Shown one piece after another: positions 41,163-50,587 of a DNA stretch of 64,000 bases. A program made the position numbers and the translations under genes. The stretch lies in the NCBI RefSeq assembly GCF_947305955.1, contig NZ_CAMZFB010000003.1:45705-109704 (forward strand). Direction: 5' to 3'. This stretch comes from an uncultured Brevundimonas sp. Lineage in GTDB: Bacteria > Pseudomonadota > Alphaproteobacteria > Caulobacterales > Caulobacteraceae. Position 1 is the first letter of the stretch. Each line of letters opens with the position of its first letter. The notes beneath the pieces were generated by a model. The model ran no database searches, was not told the origin of the DNA, and saw nothing but the letters and a program-made list of their open reading frames with translations.

Positions 41163-42401
41163 TGCCTCGCGGCCCAGAGCCGTGAACACGGCGGCCATGT
41201 CGGCCCCTGTCGGTTGCTGGGCCAGCCTGAGCCCGAATTCCGGCAGGATCGCCAGAAGGTGATCGAAAATATCGGCTTGAATGGCTTCATAGTCCGCCCA
41301 CGCCGTTGTCGACGTGAAGCAGTAAATTTCCAGCGGCAGCCCCATCTCTGTAGGGGCCATCTGCCGGACCAGTTGCGTCATATGCTGGCTGATGCGCGGA
41401 TGGTTTTTAAGATAGTGCTGAACATAGGCGCGGAATGTGCCCAGATTGGTCGCTCGGCGCGTATTGACTGGGTCACGACCGCTCTCGATCAACTGGCGGT
41501 TCCAGTCATCCAGTTCCTGCGCCTTGGTCGCCAGATAGTCGTCGATCAGCATGATACGGCGCATTTTCTCGCGCTCTTCAGACGTTAGAAACCGCACGCT
41601 GTTCTGATCGATCAGCAGAGAACGCTTGATGCGACGGCCACCGCTTTCCTGCATCCCGCGCCAGTTCTTGTAGGGTTCGTTGATCAGTCTCCACGTGGGA
41701 ATAGTGGTGATGGTCTTATCCCAGTTCTGAACCTTGACAGTATGAAGCGCGATGTCGATCACATCGCCATCTGCGCTCATCTGGGGCATCTCGATCCAGT
41801 CCCCTACCCGCAGCATGTCGTTAGAGTTCAACTGGACCGACGCTACCAGCGACAGAATGGTGTCCTTGAACACCAGCATCAGCACCGCCGCCAGCGCCCC
41901 CAGACCCGAGAGCAACAGCAGCGGCGACCGGTCGATCAGCGTTGCGATCACCAAAATGGTGGCAATGGCAAAGAAGACCAGCTTCACCACCTGCAAATAG
42001 CCCTTGATGCTCTTGCGGTGCGCGCGTTCGGTGCGGTTATAGAGGGCATTGGCCATGTCCAGCGCGCTGGCGATCGCCAGCACAACGGCCACAATCGTGA
42101 ACGCCCCCACGACATTGCGGATCAGATTGGCCGCGACCGGTGCCAGATGCGGTACAGAGCCAATGCCGAACTGGATCACCAGCGAGGGGACAACCCGCGC
42201 CAGATTGCGCACCACAGGACGCAGCAGCACATCCAGATCATCCGTCTTCAGCCCGACGATCTTGAGCAGGACACGCGTCAGCAGACGCCTGACAACAAAG
42301 TCGGCAATAAAGGCAATCAGGGCGAGGATAAGGAGACCAACTGCCATTTCGGCAGCGGGATATTCGGCTAATCGGGCGCGCAGGGCGTCGTATTGCAGCA
42401 T
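41160..42401 (-). CDS. MscS-family mechanosensitive ion channel
   Basis: A 413-aa inner-membrane protein. About five hydrophobic helices lie in residues 15-185, the pore helix is in LGALAAVLMLVFKDTILSLVASVQ, and the cytoplasmic beta domain begins at RVGDWIEMPQMSADGDVIDI. The longer cytoplasmic domain resembles YbdG-type members, which respond weakly to osmotic stress. It is preceded by a hairpin marking the end of the metB-like transcript. Confidence 0.92.
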   Translation of the reverse strand: MLQYDALRARLAEYPAAEMAVGLLILALIAFIADFVVRRLLTRVLLKIVGLKTDDLDVLLRPVVRNLARVVPSLVIQFGIGSVPHLAPVAANLIRNVVGAFTIVAVVLAIASALDMANALYNRTERAHRKSIKGYLQVVKLVFFAIATILVIATLIDRSPLLLLSGLGALAAVLMLVFKDTILSLVASVQLNSNDMLRVGDWIEMPQMSADGDVIDIALHTVKVQNWDKTITTIPTWRLINEPYKNWRGMQESGGRRIKRSLLIDQNSVRFLTSEEREKMRRIMLIDDYLATKAQELDDWNRQLIESGRDPVNTRRATNLGTFRAYVQHYLKNHPRISQHMTQLVRQMAPTEMGLPLEIYCFTSTTAWADYEAIQADIFDHLLAILPEFGLRLAQQPTGADMAAVFTALGREA

Positions 42402-42412
42402 CCCTAAAGACT

Positions 42413-42449
42413 AGGGGCCGGAGTTCCTTTCGTGAACCCCGGCCCCTTG
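42413..42449 (-). terminator. Hairpin between the transsulfuration operon and mscS gene
   Basis: AGGGGCCGG-AGTTC pairs with GAAC-CCCGGCCCCTT around a short loop. There is no long T run, so it may terminate weakly or protect the 3' end of the upstream message. Confidence 0.6.
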
Positions 42450-42471
42450 AAGCATCACACAGATGTCAGGA

Positions 42472-43635
42472 TCAGGACAGGGCCTGATCCAGATCGGCGA
42501 TCAGATCGTCGATATCCTCGACGCCCACCGACAGGCGGATCAGGCTGTCGGTCACGCCGCTGGCCTCGCGGACATCCTTGGGGATGGAGGCGTGGGTCAT
42601 GATGGCCGGATGGTTCACGAGGCTTTCAACACCGCCCAGCGATTCCGCCAGCGTGAACACACGCACGCGCTCCAGAACGCGCTTGGTGCGTTCCAGATCG
42701 CCATCGATCACCACCGACACCATGCCGCCAAAACCGCCCGTCATCTGGGCCTTGGCCAGCTCATGCTGCGGGTGGCTTTCCAGCCCCGGATAGATGACCT
42801 TCTTCACGCCCTCGCGGGTTTCCAGCCACTGTGCCAGTTTCAGGGCATTGTCGCAGTGCGCCTTCATCCGAAGCGCCAGCGTTTTCAGGCCACGGTTCAC
42901 AAGGAAGGCGTCGAACGGGCCCATCACGCCGCCGATGGAGTTTTGCAGGAACTTTAGTTCGGCCGCCATTTCCGGCGTCTTGGCGATCAGCACACCACCG
43001 ACCACGTCAGAGTGGCCGTTCAGGTATTTCGTCGCCGAGTGCATGACGATGTCCGCGCCCAGCGACAGCGGCTGCTGGCAGTAGGGCGAGGCAAAGGTGT
43101 TATCGACCACGAGGATCAGGTTATGCGCCTTGGCGATCTTCGACAGAGCGGCGATGTCGGCCAGCTTCATCATCGGATTGGTCGGCGTTTCGACCCACAG
43201 CATGCGGGTCTTCTCGGTGATGGCCGCCTCGACCGCCGCCAGATCGCTCAGGTCCACATAGCTGAAGTCCAGCCCCATGGAGCGACGGCGCACACGCTCG
43301 AACAGGCGCCACGAGCCGCCGTACAGGTCATCGCCCGTGACGATGTGCGAACCAGCATCGAGAAGTTCCAGCGCCGTAGACGTCGCCGCCATGCCAGAGC
43401 CAAAACCAAAAGCCTGAACGCCGCCCTCAAGGTCCGCGATACAGGCCTCGAACGCCATGCGGGTCGGGTTCTTGCCGCGGGCGTACTCAAAGCCCTTGTT
43501 CACGCCCGGGCTTTCCTGCGCGAAGGTCGAGGTGGCGTAGATCGGCACCATCACCGCGCCGGTCGACGGGTCCGGCTCCTGTCCCGCATGGATGGCGCGG
43601 GTCGAAAAGCCCTGATGATTTTTCTTGTCAGTCAT
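42472..43635 (-). CDS. Cystathionine gamma-lyase/gamma-synthase family PLP enzyme
   Basis: A 387-aa Cys/Met metabolism PLP enzyme. The PLP lysine is in HSATKYLNGHSDVVGG, with upstream RGKNPTR and FGSGMAA phosphate-binding segments. Sequence alone does not separate gamma-synthase from gamma-lyase. The gene starts only 4 bases after a cystathionine beta-synthase gene, which favours gamma-lyase acting in reverse transsulfuration (homocysteine to cysteine). Confidence 0.93.
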   Translation of the reverse strand: MTDKKNHQGFSTRAIHAGQEPDPSTGAVMVPIYATSTFAQESPGVNKGFEYARGKNPTRMAFEACIADLEGGVQAFGFGSGMAATSTALELLDAGSHIVTGDDLYGGSWRLFERVRRRSMGLDFSYVDLSDLAAVEAAITEKTRMLWVETPTNPMMKLADIAALSKIAKAHNLILVVDNTFASPYCQQPLSLGADIVMHSATKYLNGHSDVVGGVLIAKTPEMAAELKFLQNSIGGVMGPFDAFLVNRGLKTLALRMKAHCDNALKLAQWLETREGVKKVIYPGLESHPQHELAKAQMTGGFGGMVSVVIDGDLERTKRVLERVRVFTLAESLGGVESLVNHPAIMTHASIPKDVREASGVTDSLIRLSVGVEDIDDLIADLDQALS

Positions 43636-43639
43636 AAGC

Positions 43640-45043
43640 TTAACGGTTCAGGCTGAGGTGGTTGATAAGGTCGGCGCGGGTGATCAGGCCGACGAACTTT
43701 TCGCCGTCCAGCACGATGGCCACGCGATCACGGTCAAACAGCGGGATCAGGGCGTCGAGATCCTCGGTCACCTGAACCGTATCCAGATCACGGGTCATGG
43801 CGGTGTTCACCGTCTTGGCGAAACGTTCCTTGCGGGTGATCTCGTCGGTGTTCATCAGGTGCACGATGTCGCTTTCGTCGACGATGCCGACCAGACGACC
43901 GTCCTGAATGACCGGAAGCTGCGACACGTCGCTGCCGCGCATGCGCTTGAAGGCGGTGTCGATGGTGTCTTCCGGACCGACGACGACCACGTCACCCTTT
44001 TCGTATTTGCGGGTGATCAGGTCCGACAGGTTGCCCTTGATCTCGCGCTCGGTCAGGCCCTGATCGGCCAGCCAGGTGTCGTTATAGACCTTGGACAGAT
44101 ACTTGGCGCCGGTATCGCAGACGAAGGTGACGATGGTCTTGGGCTCGGTCTGCTCCTTGCACCAGCGCAGGGCGGCGGCGATCAGGCAGCCCGACGACGA
44201 GCCGGCCAGCACGCCTTCCTTCAGCAGCAGCTCGCGTGCTGTCGCGATCGATTCCGCATCGGGGATCGAATAGGCCTTGTCCACGAGGCTGATGTCGGCG
44301 GTGTCCGGCACAAAGTTTTGCCCGATACCCTCGACCGTATAGGAGCCGTCGGGGCCGGATTTGCCCTCGTTGACGATTCCCGCAAGGCCCGAGCCGACCG
44401 GGTCAGCCAGCAGAATTTCTGCCTTGGAGCCCTTAGACTTTAGATATCGTGCGATACCGGTGATCGTGCCGCCCGAGCCGATACCGGCCACGAAGGCGTC
44501 AATCTGGCCGCCGGTCTGTTCCCAGATCTCCGGTCCGGTCGATTTGAAGTGGGCTTCGGAGTTCGCGTCGTTGGCGAATTGATTGACGTAATAGGCACCC
44601 GGAATCTGCTGCGACAGGCGCTCGGCCATGTCGGTGTAATATTCGGGGTGGCCGTGCGGAACGTCCGAACGGGTCAGGCGAACATCGGCACCCATGGCGC
44701 GCAGATGCTGGATCTTTTCCTTCGACATCTTGTCAGGAATGACCAGCAAGACATTGTAACCCTTTTGTTTTCCGACCAGCGTCAGGGCCAGACCGGTGTT
44801 ACCGGCGGTGGCTTCGACGATGGTGCCGCCCGGTTGCAGCAGGCCCGATTTCTCGGCGGCCTCGATCATGTTCAGGGCGATGCGGTCCTTGATAGAGCCG
44901 CCCGGATTCTGGCTTTCCAGCTTGATCAGCAGGCGACACTTGCCGGTGTCCAGCTTGGTCACCTCGACCATCGGCGTGTTGCCGATCAGGTCCAATAGCG
45001 ACTTCGACGGTCGGGACAGAGAAGGCGTGTCGGTCAGCGACAT
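43640..45043 (-). CDS. cbs: Cystathionine beta-synthase with C-terminal CBS domains
   Basis: Encodes 467 aa from the ATG giving MSLTDTPS; 23 open upstream codons lie in the promoter region. The PLP fold-type II domain occupies about 15-330, with the PLP lysine in NPGGSIKDRIALN and the phosphate loop GSGGTITG. Two CBS motifs follow (about 345-465), a regulatory Bateman module. There is no N-terminal heme segment. It would condense serine and homocysteine; with the next gene it completes reverse transsulfuration. Confidence 0.94.
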   Translation of the reverse strand: MSLTDTPSLSRPSKSLLDLIGNTPMVEVTKLDTGKCRLLIKLESQNPGGSIKDRIALNMIEAAEKSGLLQPGGTIVEATAGNTGLALTLVGKQKGYNVLLVIPDKMSKEKIQHLRAMGADVRLTRSDVPHGHPEYYTDMAERLSQQIPGAYYVNQFANDANSEAHFKSTGPEIWEQTGGQIDAFVAGIGSGGTITGIARYLKSKGSKAEILLADPVGSGLAGIVNEGKSGPDGSYTVEGIGQNFVPDTADISLVDKAYSIPDAESIATARELLLKEGVLAGSSSGCLIAAALRWCKEQTEPKTIVTFVCDTGAKYLSKVYNDTWLADQGLTEREIKGNLSDLITRKYEKGDVVVVGPEDTIDTAFKRMRGSDVSQLPVIQDGRLVGIVDESDIVHLMNTDEITRKERFAKTVNTAMTRDLDTVQVTEDLDALIPLFDRDRVAIVLDGEKFVGLITRADLINHLSLNR

Positions 45044-45101
45044 GGGATTGTGCTCCAGATAGCGATTAAACCAGAGGCTGAGCCGAGCGAGCTTCGCGGT
45101 C

Positions 45102-45135
45102 AACTTGTGCAAGTTTTCACCTTTTCGTCGAAAAG
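45102..45135. promoter_or_regulatory. Two adjacent palindromes in the cbs-rnr divergent promoter region
   Basis: AACTTG-TG-CAAGTT (45102-45115) and CTTTTCG-T-CGAAAAG (45121-45135) lie in the 110 bases between the two divergent start codons. Each has perfect arms. They could be operators for a sulfur-responsive or other dimeric regulator. The second might also form a small hairpin in the rnr leader. Confidence 0.5.
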
Positions 45136-45153
45136 CGCGTTATTGAGGGCGTA

Positions 45154-47469
45154 ATGGCTAAAACTCCCAAGCGCCCGACCGCGGGCCTCCCCGATAAAGA
45201 CACCCTCCTCGCCTTCCTGCGCGAAGCCGGAGAGGCCGAGAAATCCGACATCGCCCGTGCCTTTGGCCTGAAGGGCGTGGAACGGCGCATGCTGCGCGAA
45301 ATGCTGCGCGAGCTGGAGGCCGAGGGCAAACTCGGCAAGCGCGGCCGCAAGGGCTTTGCCGAGGCCGGCACCCTGCCCCCCGTCGGCGTGGTCGATGTGG
45401 TGGCCCGCACCGACGACGGCGAGATGATTGTCCAGCTGGTCAAGGGCGACGCCGATGCGCCTCAGGCCGTGCTGGTGGCCGACAAGGACCGTCGCGGCCC
45501 GGCTCCAGCCATGGGTGACCGGCTGTTGGTGAAATTCAGCCGTGTGGCCGATGGCTATGAAGCCCGCATGGTCAAGAAGCTGGACTCCGAAGGCACCAAG
45601 ATGCTGGGCGTGGTCCGCAAGGGCCACCGCGAGGTCCGCATCGAGCCGGTGGACAAGAAGGACAAGGAATTCCTCGTCATCCCCGCCGCTCTGGCCGAGG
45701 GATTGAAGGAAGGCGATCTGGTTCTGGCCGCCGCCGAGAAGCGCGAGGGCCGTTATGGTCCCAAGCGCGGCAAGGTGCTGGAACACATCGGCCGCGAGGA
45801 CGATCCCCGCGCCGCCTCCATCATCGCCATCTATCAGAACAGCATCCCCGTCGGCTTCTCGCAGGCCGTCGAGGACGAGGCGAACAATCAGGAACTGCCG
45901 ACCCTCAAGGGCCGCGAGGACCTGCGCCACATCCCCTTCGTCACCATCGACCCGCAGGACGCGCGCGACCACGACGACGCCGTCTATGCCGAGCGCGACA
46001 CCGATGAAAAGAACCCCGACGGCTGGGTCGTCTGGGTCGCCATCGCCGATGTCGCCGCCTATGTGCGCCCGAACACCGCGCTGGACCGCGAGGCCCGCGC
46101 CAAGGGTAACTCGACCTACTTCCCCGACCGCGTGGAGCCCATGCTGCCGGAAGTGCTGTCGAACGGCCTGTGCAGCCTGAAACAGGGCGAGAACCGCGCC
46201 ACCATGGCCGTGCGTATGGTGTTCGACAAAACCGGCAAGAAGATCGGCCACAAATTCACACGCGGCCTGATGCGGTCGCACGCCAAGCTGTCGTATGAGC
46301 AGGCACAGGCCGCCATTGACGGCCAGCCGGACGACACCACTGGCCCGATCATGGATACCATCCTGTATCCGCTGTGGAACGCCTATGCCTGTATGCTGAA
46401 GGGCCGCGAGCGCCGCGCCCCTCTGGCCATCGAGAGCCTTGAGCGCCGCGTGCAGATGTCGCCCGACGGCGGCATCAAGGCCATCCTGCCGCGCCAGTCG
46501 CTGGAAGCGCACCGCCTGATCGAAGAGATGATGGTGCAGGCCAACGTCTGCGCCGCCGAAACGCTGGAAAAGGCGCGCATTCCCCTGATCTACCGTGTCC
46601 ACGAGACGCCCAGTCAGGAAAAGATCTTCAACCTGTCCGACTTCCTGCACACCATCGGCAAGAGCTGGGCCAAGGGCGAGGCCCCGACCACCAAGCGCTT
46701 CAACAAGCTGCTGGCCGAGATCAAGGACACCCCGCACGCCGAGGTCGTCAACGAAGTGGTCCTGCGCACCCAGATGCAGGCCTTCTATACGCCGTCGAAC
46801 GTGGGCCACTTCGGCCTGAACCTCGACCGCTATGCCCACTTCACCTCGCCGATCCGACGCTATGCCGACCTTATGGTCCACCGTGGCCTGATCCGTGCGA
46901 ACGGCTTTGGCGATGACGGCCTGACCGACCGCGAGATGGCCGAGCTGGAAGGTATCGCCGAACACATCACCGACACCGAGCGCCGCTCGATGGCGGCGGA
47001 ACGTGCGGCGATGGACCGCTATATCGCCGCCTTCCTCGAGGACCGCGTGGGGGCCGTGTTCACGGGCCGCATCACGGGCGTCACCCGCTTTGGCCTGTTC
47101 GTGCGTCTGGATGAGACGGGTGCCGACGGACTGGTGCCGGTGTCGTCGCTGGGTGACGAATATTTCGTCCACGACGACCGCACGCATGCTCTGGTGGGTG
47201 AACGTTCGGGCAAGCGTTATCCGCTGGGCCTGAATGTCGAAGTGCTGCTGGCCGAGGCAACGCCGATCACGGGCGGTCTGGTGTTCCAGATGATGTCCGA
47301 TCCGGCCCCGCGTGACCCGAACGCCGCCATGCCGCGTCTGGGCATGCGTGGCCGCAACCAGAAGGGCGGCAGCTTCAAGGGTAATGGCAAGGGCAAGTCC
47401 GCCCGCGCCCGTAACGGCGGCAAGCCTCTGGGCGGCCTGAAAGGCGTCCGTAAGGGCAAGCGTAAGTGA
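45154..47469 (+). CDS. rnr: Ribonuclease R
   Basis: A 771-aa 3'-5' exoribonuclease for structured RNA. A winged-helix N-terminus (about 10-75) and cold-shock domains precede the RNB catalytic domain. RNB contains DPQDARDHDDAVYA with the clustered Asp ligands and LNLDRYAHFTSPIRRYADL. An S1 domain (about 640-725) and a Gly/Lys/Arg-rich tail follow. Its stop overlaps the GTG of the NUDIX gene by 4 bases, so the two are translationally coupled. Confidence 0.97.
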   Translation: MAKTPKRPTAGLPDKDTLLAFLREAGEAEKSDIARAFGLKGVERRMLREMLRELEAEGKLGKRGRKGFAEAGTLPPVGVVDVVARTDDGEMIVQLVKGDADAPQAVLVADKDRRGPAPAMGDRLLVKFSRVADGYEARMVKKLDSEGTKMLGVVRKGHREVRIEPVDKKDKEFLVIPAALAEGLKEGDLVLAAAEKREGRYGPKRGKVLEHIGREDDPRAASIIAIYQNSIPVGFSQAVEDEANNQELPTLKGREDLRHIPFVTIDPQDARDHDDAVYAERDTDEKNPDGWVVWVAIADVAAYVRPNTALDREARAKGNSTYFPDRVEPMLPEVLSNGLCSLKQGENRATMAVRMVFDKTGKKIGHKFTRGLMRSHAKLSYEQAQAAIDGQPDDTTGPIMDTILYPLWNAYACMLKGRERRAPLAIESLERRVQMSPDGGIKAILPRQSLEAHRLIEEMMVQANVCAAETLEKARIPLIYRVHETPSQEKIFNLSDFLHTIGKSWAKGEAPTTKRFNKLLAEIKDTPHAEVVNEVVLRTQMQAFYTPSNVGHFGLNLDRYAHFTSPIRRYADLMVHRGLIRANGFGDDGLTDREMAELEGIAEHITDTERRSMAAERAAMDRYIAAFLEDRVGAVFTGRITGVTRFGLFVRLDETGADGLVPVSSLGDEYFVHDDRTHALVGERSGKRYPLGLNVEVLLAEATPITGGLVFQMMSDPAPRDPNAAMPRLGMRGRNQKGGSFKGNGKGKSARARNGGKPLGGLKGVRKGKRK

Positions 47470-48170
47470 GCGAACCGTTCGACGCACAGATGGACCTGCG
47501 GGACGCCGCCAACGTCGGGAGCCGCCAGCGCCCCCGCGATGCGGCGACCCTGATCCTGACGCGCGGCGGACGGAACCTTGAAGTCCTGATGGGCCGACGC
47601 GCCGACAGCCATGTCTTTATGGCCAATAAATGGGTCTTTCCCGGTGGCCGTATCGACCCGTCCGACTTTCGCGCCGGATATACGGGCGATCTGAACAGCG
47701 AGACGGCACGGCGGCTGGAAAAGGAATTGCCCGCCCGCCGTGCCCGTGCGCTGGCCCTGACGGCCATCCGCGAGACGTTCGAGGAAACGGGCCTGATCCT
47801 TGGCCGCAGCGCCCCTGTGGCCTCGGTGGTCGGGCCGTGGCGGGAATACCGTCAGGCCGGTGCCCTTCCCGACCTGTCGTGCCTGACCTATATCGCCCGC
47901 GCCATCACGCCACCGGGCCGCACGCGCCGCTTTGACGCGCGGTTCTTCACCGCTCCGGTCGAAGCCCTGCGCGATCCGGACAATATCGTCAGCTCGGGCG
48001 AACTGGACGAAATCGCATGGCTGCCGATCAAGGACGCCATGGCGCTGGAACTGCCGTCCATCACCCGCTTCGTTCTGGGCGAGGCCTTGGAGCAGATGGA
48101 AAACCCGAACCGCCCTATCCCCTTCGTGCGGATGCTGCATGGCCAGCACCGCATCGAGCGGCGCGACTGA
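47466..48170 (+). CDS. NUDIX hydrolase
   Basis: A 234-aa protein starting at GTG within the rnr stop region. The NUDIX box is recognisable as FPGGRIDPSDF followed, after an insertion of about 25 residues, by TAIRETFEETGLILG, which holds the metal-binding REx2Ex2 part. The long insertion and C-terminal region resemble larger NUDIX enzymes acting on nucleoside diphosphate-linked compounds or CoA. Substrate unknown. Coupling to RNase R hints at a role in RNA or nucleotide turnover, but this is only context. Confidence 0.88.
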   Translation: MSEPFDAQMDLRDAANVGSRQRPRDAATLILTRGGRNLEVLMGRRADSHVFMANKWVFPGGRIDPSDFRAGYTGDLNSETARRLEKELPARRARALALTAIRETFEETGLILGRSAPVASVVGPWREYRQAGALPDLSCLTYIARAITPPGRTRRFDARFFTAPVEALRDPDNIVSSGELDEIAWLPIKDAMALELPSITRFVLGEALEQMENPNRPIPFVRMLHGQHRIERRD

Positions 48171-48177
48171 CTCCATC

Positions 48178-48210
48178 GAAAAAGCCGCCGGATCATCTCC
48201 GGCGGCTTTT
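48178..48210. terminator. Bidirectional terminator
   Basis: AAAAGCCGCCGG pairs with CCGGCGGCTTTT around ATCATCT, between the NUDIX gene and the convergent exported-protein gene. Confidence 0.9.
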
Positions 48211-48233
48211 GATTGATCGGCTGTGGCTATCGC

Positions 48234-48821
48234 CTATTCGACAACCGGACGGGTCAGGTCGAACTCGACACGGAAGTGGCGGCCATTGGGACGGCGCAGT
48301 TCATAGACATAGGTCTGGGTCGGGTGGACTTCGACGGCCCAAATGTTGGTGTTGGACGCCGAGGAATCGTTTGCGGTGAACAGATCGATCGATTCCTGAT
48401 CCACCGGAAACTCCTGACGCTTGGGCGAGCCGTTGTTGGCCGTCTCGCCGCCGTACCAGTGCAGGGTGTGGGCGGTGCCGTCAGGGTCACGGTGGTCGTG
48501 CTTCAGGCGCAGGCCGTTTTCGGTGCGGGTAATGAACCATGTGCGCGAATGGTCATCACCGACCCAGAAGGGAATGCGAATCTCGTTCGCCTCGCAGTCA
48601 CGCACATGCATCAGCAGGCGTTTTCCGGCGAAATCACCGTCCGTCGGGCCGGGATTGATGACTTGGCCCTCGAATCTCTGGCCGCACAGCGTTTGCAGAT
48701 TCGCGAAAAAAGCGTCCTGTTCCGGCACTGATTCCATAGCGGCGGTCGGTGAAGCGGTCGCTAAAACGCTGAAAACAGCGGCAGAAATGGCGAAAGCGGG
48801 TGCAATTTGGGTCAATTTCAT
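48234..48821 (-). CDS. Exported protein of unknown function
   Basis: Encodes 195 aa from the ATG giving MKLTQIAPAF; a start six codons earlier is also possible. A signal peptide covers about 1-28 (TAA-MES). The mature part is soluble with two Cys, and a WFITRTENGLRLKHDHRDPDG segment followed by TLHWYGGETANNG. No known domain is recognised. Gene is transcribed alone, divergent from rpmG. Confidence 0.8.
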   Translation of the reverse strand: MKLTQIAPAFAISAAVFSVLATASPTAAMESVPEQDAFFANLQTLCGQRFEGQVINPGPTDGDFAGKRLLMHVRDCEANEIRIPFWVGDDHSRTWFITRTENGLRLKHDHRDPDGTAHTLHWYGGETANNGSPKRQEFPVDQESIDLFTANDSSASNTNIWAVEVHPTQTYVYELRRPNGRHFRVEFDLTRPVVE

Positions 48822-48948
48822 GCTAAAAGCGTAGCTCATGACGGCGAGTGCTCAACGTGGCATTCCGCCCGTTGACTTTGGCGCGTGGCGGAGTATGTTC
48901 CGCGCCTTCCATTTCAAGCGGCTTTCGCCGTCGCAGAGGTTTATTCCG

Positions 48949-49116
48949 ATGGCCAAACCGGCTTCGATCAAGATCCGTCTGAACTCCACCGCCGACACCG
49001 GCTTCTTCTATGTCACCAAGAAGAACGCCCGTACCATGACCGAAAAGATGGTCGTGAAGAAGTACGATCCGGTCGTGCGCAAGCACGTCGAGTTCAAAGA
49101 AGGCAAGATCAAGTAA
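48949..49116 (+). CDS. rpmG: 50S ribosomal protein L33
   Basis: A 55-aa protein with the bL33 pattern [20 protein letters not shown], then [19 protein letters not shown]. It lacks the CxxC zinc pairs, so is the zinc-independent type. Start chosen at ATG 48949 with AGAGG upstream; upstream in-frame codons are not ribosomal. The neighbourhood with pleD and divK is the Caulobacter arrangement. Confidence 0.97.
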   Translation: MAKPASIKIRLNSTADTGFFYVTKKNARTMTEKMVVKKYDPVVRKHVEFKEGKIK

Positions 49117-49161
49117 GACCCTGCCCTGCGTGATGCAGGGCGGCTCTTTCAGCCTGATAAC

Positions 49162-49195
49162 AAACGCCCGTCTGATTTTCAGGCGGGCGTTTTTC
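49162..49195. terminator. Terminator between rpmG and pleD
   Basis: AAACGCCCGTCTGA pairs with the AGGCGGGCGTTTTT arm around TTTTC. A second, smaller hairpin (CCTGCCCTGC/GCAGGGCGG, about 49121-49144) precedes it, immediately after rpmG. Confidence 0.88.
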
Positions 49196-49222
49196 TATGT
49201 CCGGTATCCAGCCTGAGACGGA

Positions 49223-50584
49223 TCAGGCGGCGCGCACCGCGACCTTATCGCGACCCAGCTTCTTGGCTTCATAGACGCCCTGATCGGCGCGCTTCAGCAG
49301 GCTCTCGGGCGTATCCCCCTCGACCGAGGCGGCGACGCCGACCGACACCGTGACGTTCAACTGCTCGCCCGTTGAGGCAATGCGGAACGGCACCTGACTG
49401 ACATCGCGACGGATACGCTCGGCAATCCGCTGGGCATCTTCCAGCGACGTTCCCGGCATGACGACCACGAACTCCTCGCCACCCAGACGGCAAGGCAGAT
49501 CGACCGCGCGCACCCTGGTGGCCACCCTCACGGCAAATTCGCGCAGGACCTCGTCGCCCGCATCGTGGCCAAAGCTGTCGTTGATGGCTTTGAAATGGTC
49601 CAGATCGAGGATCAGAACCGCAATCGAATCCCCGCCGTGGTTGGCCCGCGCCACCATCGAGCTGAGCTGGCTGGCCATGTAGCGACGGTTATGCAGGCCG
49701 GTCAGCACATCGGTGACCGCCGCTTCCAGATTGCGCTCCAGCCGCTCGCGCAGAAACTCGGCGTAACGCTTGCGGCGCACCTGCGTCACCGTACGCACGG
49801 CCAGTTCCTCGGGATCGACCGGCACGGTGACGATGTCGCTGGCCCCCAGTTCCAGCGCCTTGACCAGTCGCTGGCGGTCCTCGGCATCCACCACCGTCAG
49901 GATCGGCAGGTTGCGCGTATTCTCCCGCGCCCGCAGATGGGCCAGCAACCGCAGACCGTCAAAGCCCTTGGTCACCGTATTGATGATGATCAGGTCCACG
50001 CCGCTCATGGACGCGCCCAGGTCACGGCTGTCGGGCCGGATGTGAACGGGGCGATGCATCTTGCCCAGTTCGTACATCATACGCTGGGCCTGATCCTCGT
50101 TATCATCGACGATCAAGATACGCCCGCCCGTGCCGCGAAGTCGTTCCACGCCCGCATCGCCGATGCCGATGCGGTTGACGCTCTGTTCGCGCTCGCGCAG
50201 TTCGTCGATGACGATCATCAACCGTGTCAGGCTGCGCACCCGCGCCATCAAGATGATGTCGTCCAGAGGCTTGCTGAGGAAGTCGTCCGCCCCCGCTTCC
50301 AGCCCCTTTATACGGTCAGGCCGCCCGTCCAGCGCTGTGACCAGAACCACAGGGATGTGCCGGGTAGAGGGATCGTCCTTCAGCCGCTTGCACGTCTCGA
50401 ACCCGTCCATATTGGGCATCATGACGTCGAGCAGGATCAGATCGGGCTGCTCGGCACGCGCTAGTTCGATGGCCGCCGCGCCGTCACGGCACGTCAACAC
50501 ATCATAATATTCAATGGTCAGCTTGGCCTCGAGCAGACGCACGTTGGTATCAACGTCGTCCACCACCAAAATGCGTGCGCTCAT
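49223..50584 (-). CDS. pleD: Diguanylate cyclase response regulator PleD
   Basis: A 453-aa protein with architecture REC-REC-GGDEF. REC1 has the phosphoacceptor Asp53 (LILLDVMMPNMDG). REC2 (about 155-275) has Asn at the equivalent site (LIIINTVTKGFDG), as in adaptor-type domains. The GGDEF domain carries GGEEF at 368-372 with the inhibitory site RAVD at 359-362, matching the spacing of Caulobacter PleD. It synthesises c-di-GMP at the stalked pole to drive the swarmer-to-stalked transition. It starts 3 bases after divK, so both are co-expressed. Confidence 0.95.
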   Translation of the reverse strand: MSARILVVDDVDTNVRLLEAKLTIEYYDVLTCRDGAAAIELARAEQPDLILLDVMMPNMDGFETCKRLKDDPSTRHIPVVLVTALDGRPDRIKGLEAGADDFLSKPLDDIILMARVRSLTRLMIVIDELREREQSVNRIGIGDAGVERLRGTGGRILIVDDNEDQAQRMMYELGKMHRPVHIRPDSRDLGASMSGVDLIIINTVTKGFDGLRLLAHLRARENTRNLPILTVVDAEDRQRLVKALELGASDIVTVPVDPEELAVRTVTQVRRKRYAEFLRERLERNLEAAVTDVLTGLHNRRYMASQLSSMVARANHGGDSIAVLILDLDHFKAINDSFGHDAGDEVLREFAVRVATRVRAVDLPCRLGGEEFVVVMPGTSLEDAQRIAERIRRDVSQVPFRIASTGEQLNVTVSVGVAASVEGDTPESLLKRADQGVYEAKKLGRDKVAVRAA

Positions 50585-50587
50585 GCG

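Noticed and set aside
45100..47487. 795-codon open frame opposite rnr
   Set aside because: Antisense shadow of rnr with His/Gly/Ala-rich composition and no domain.
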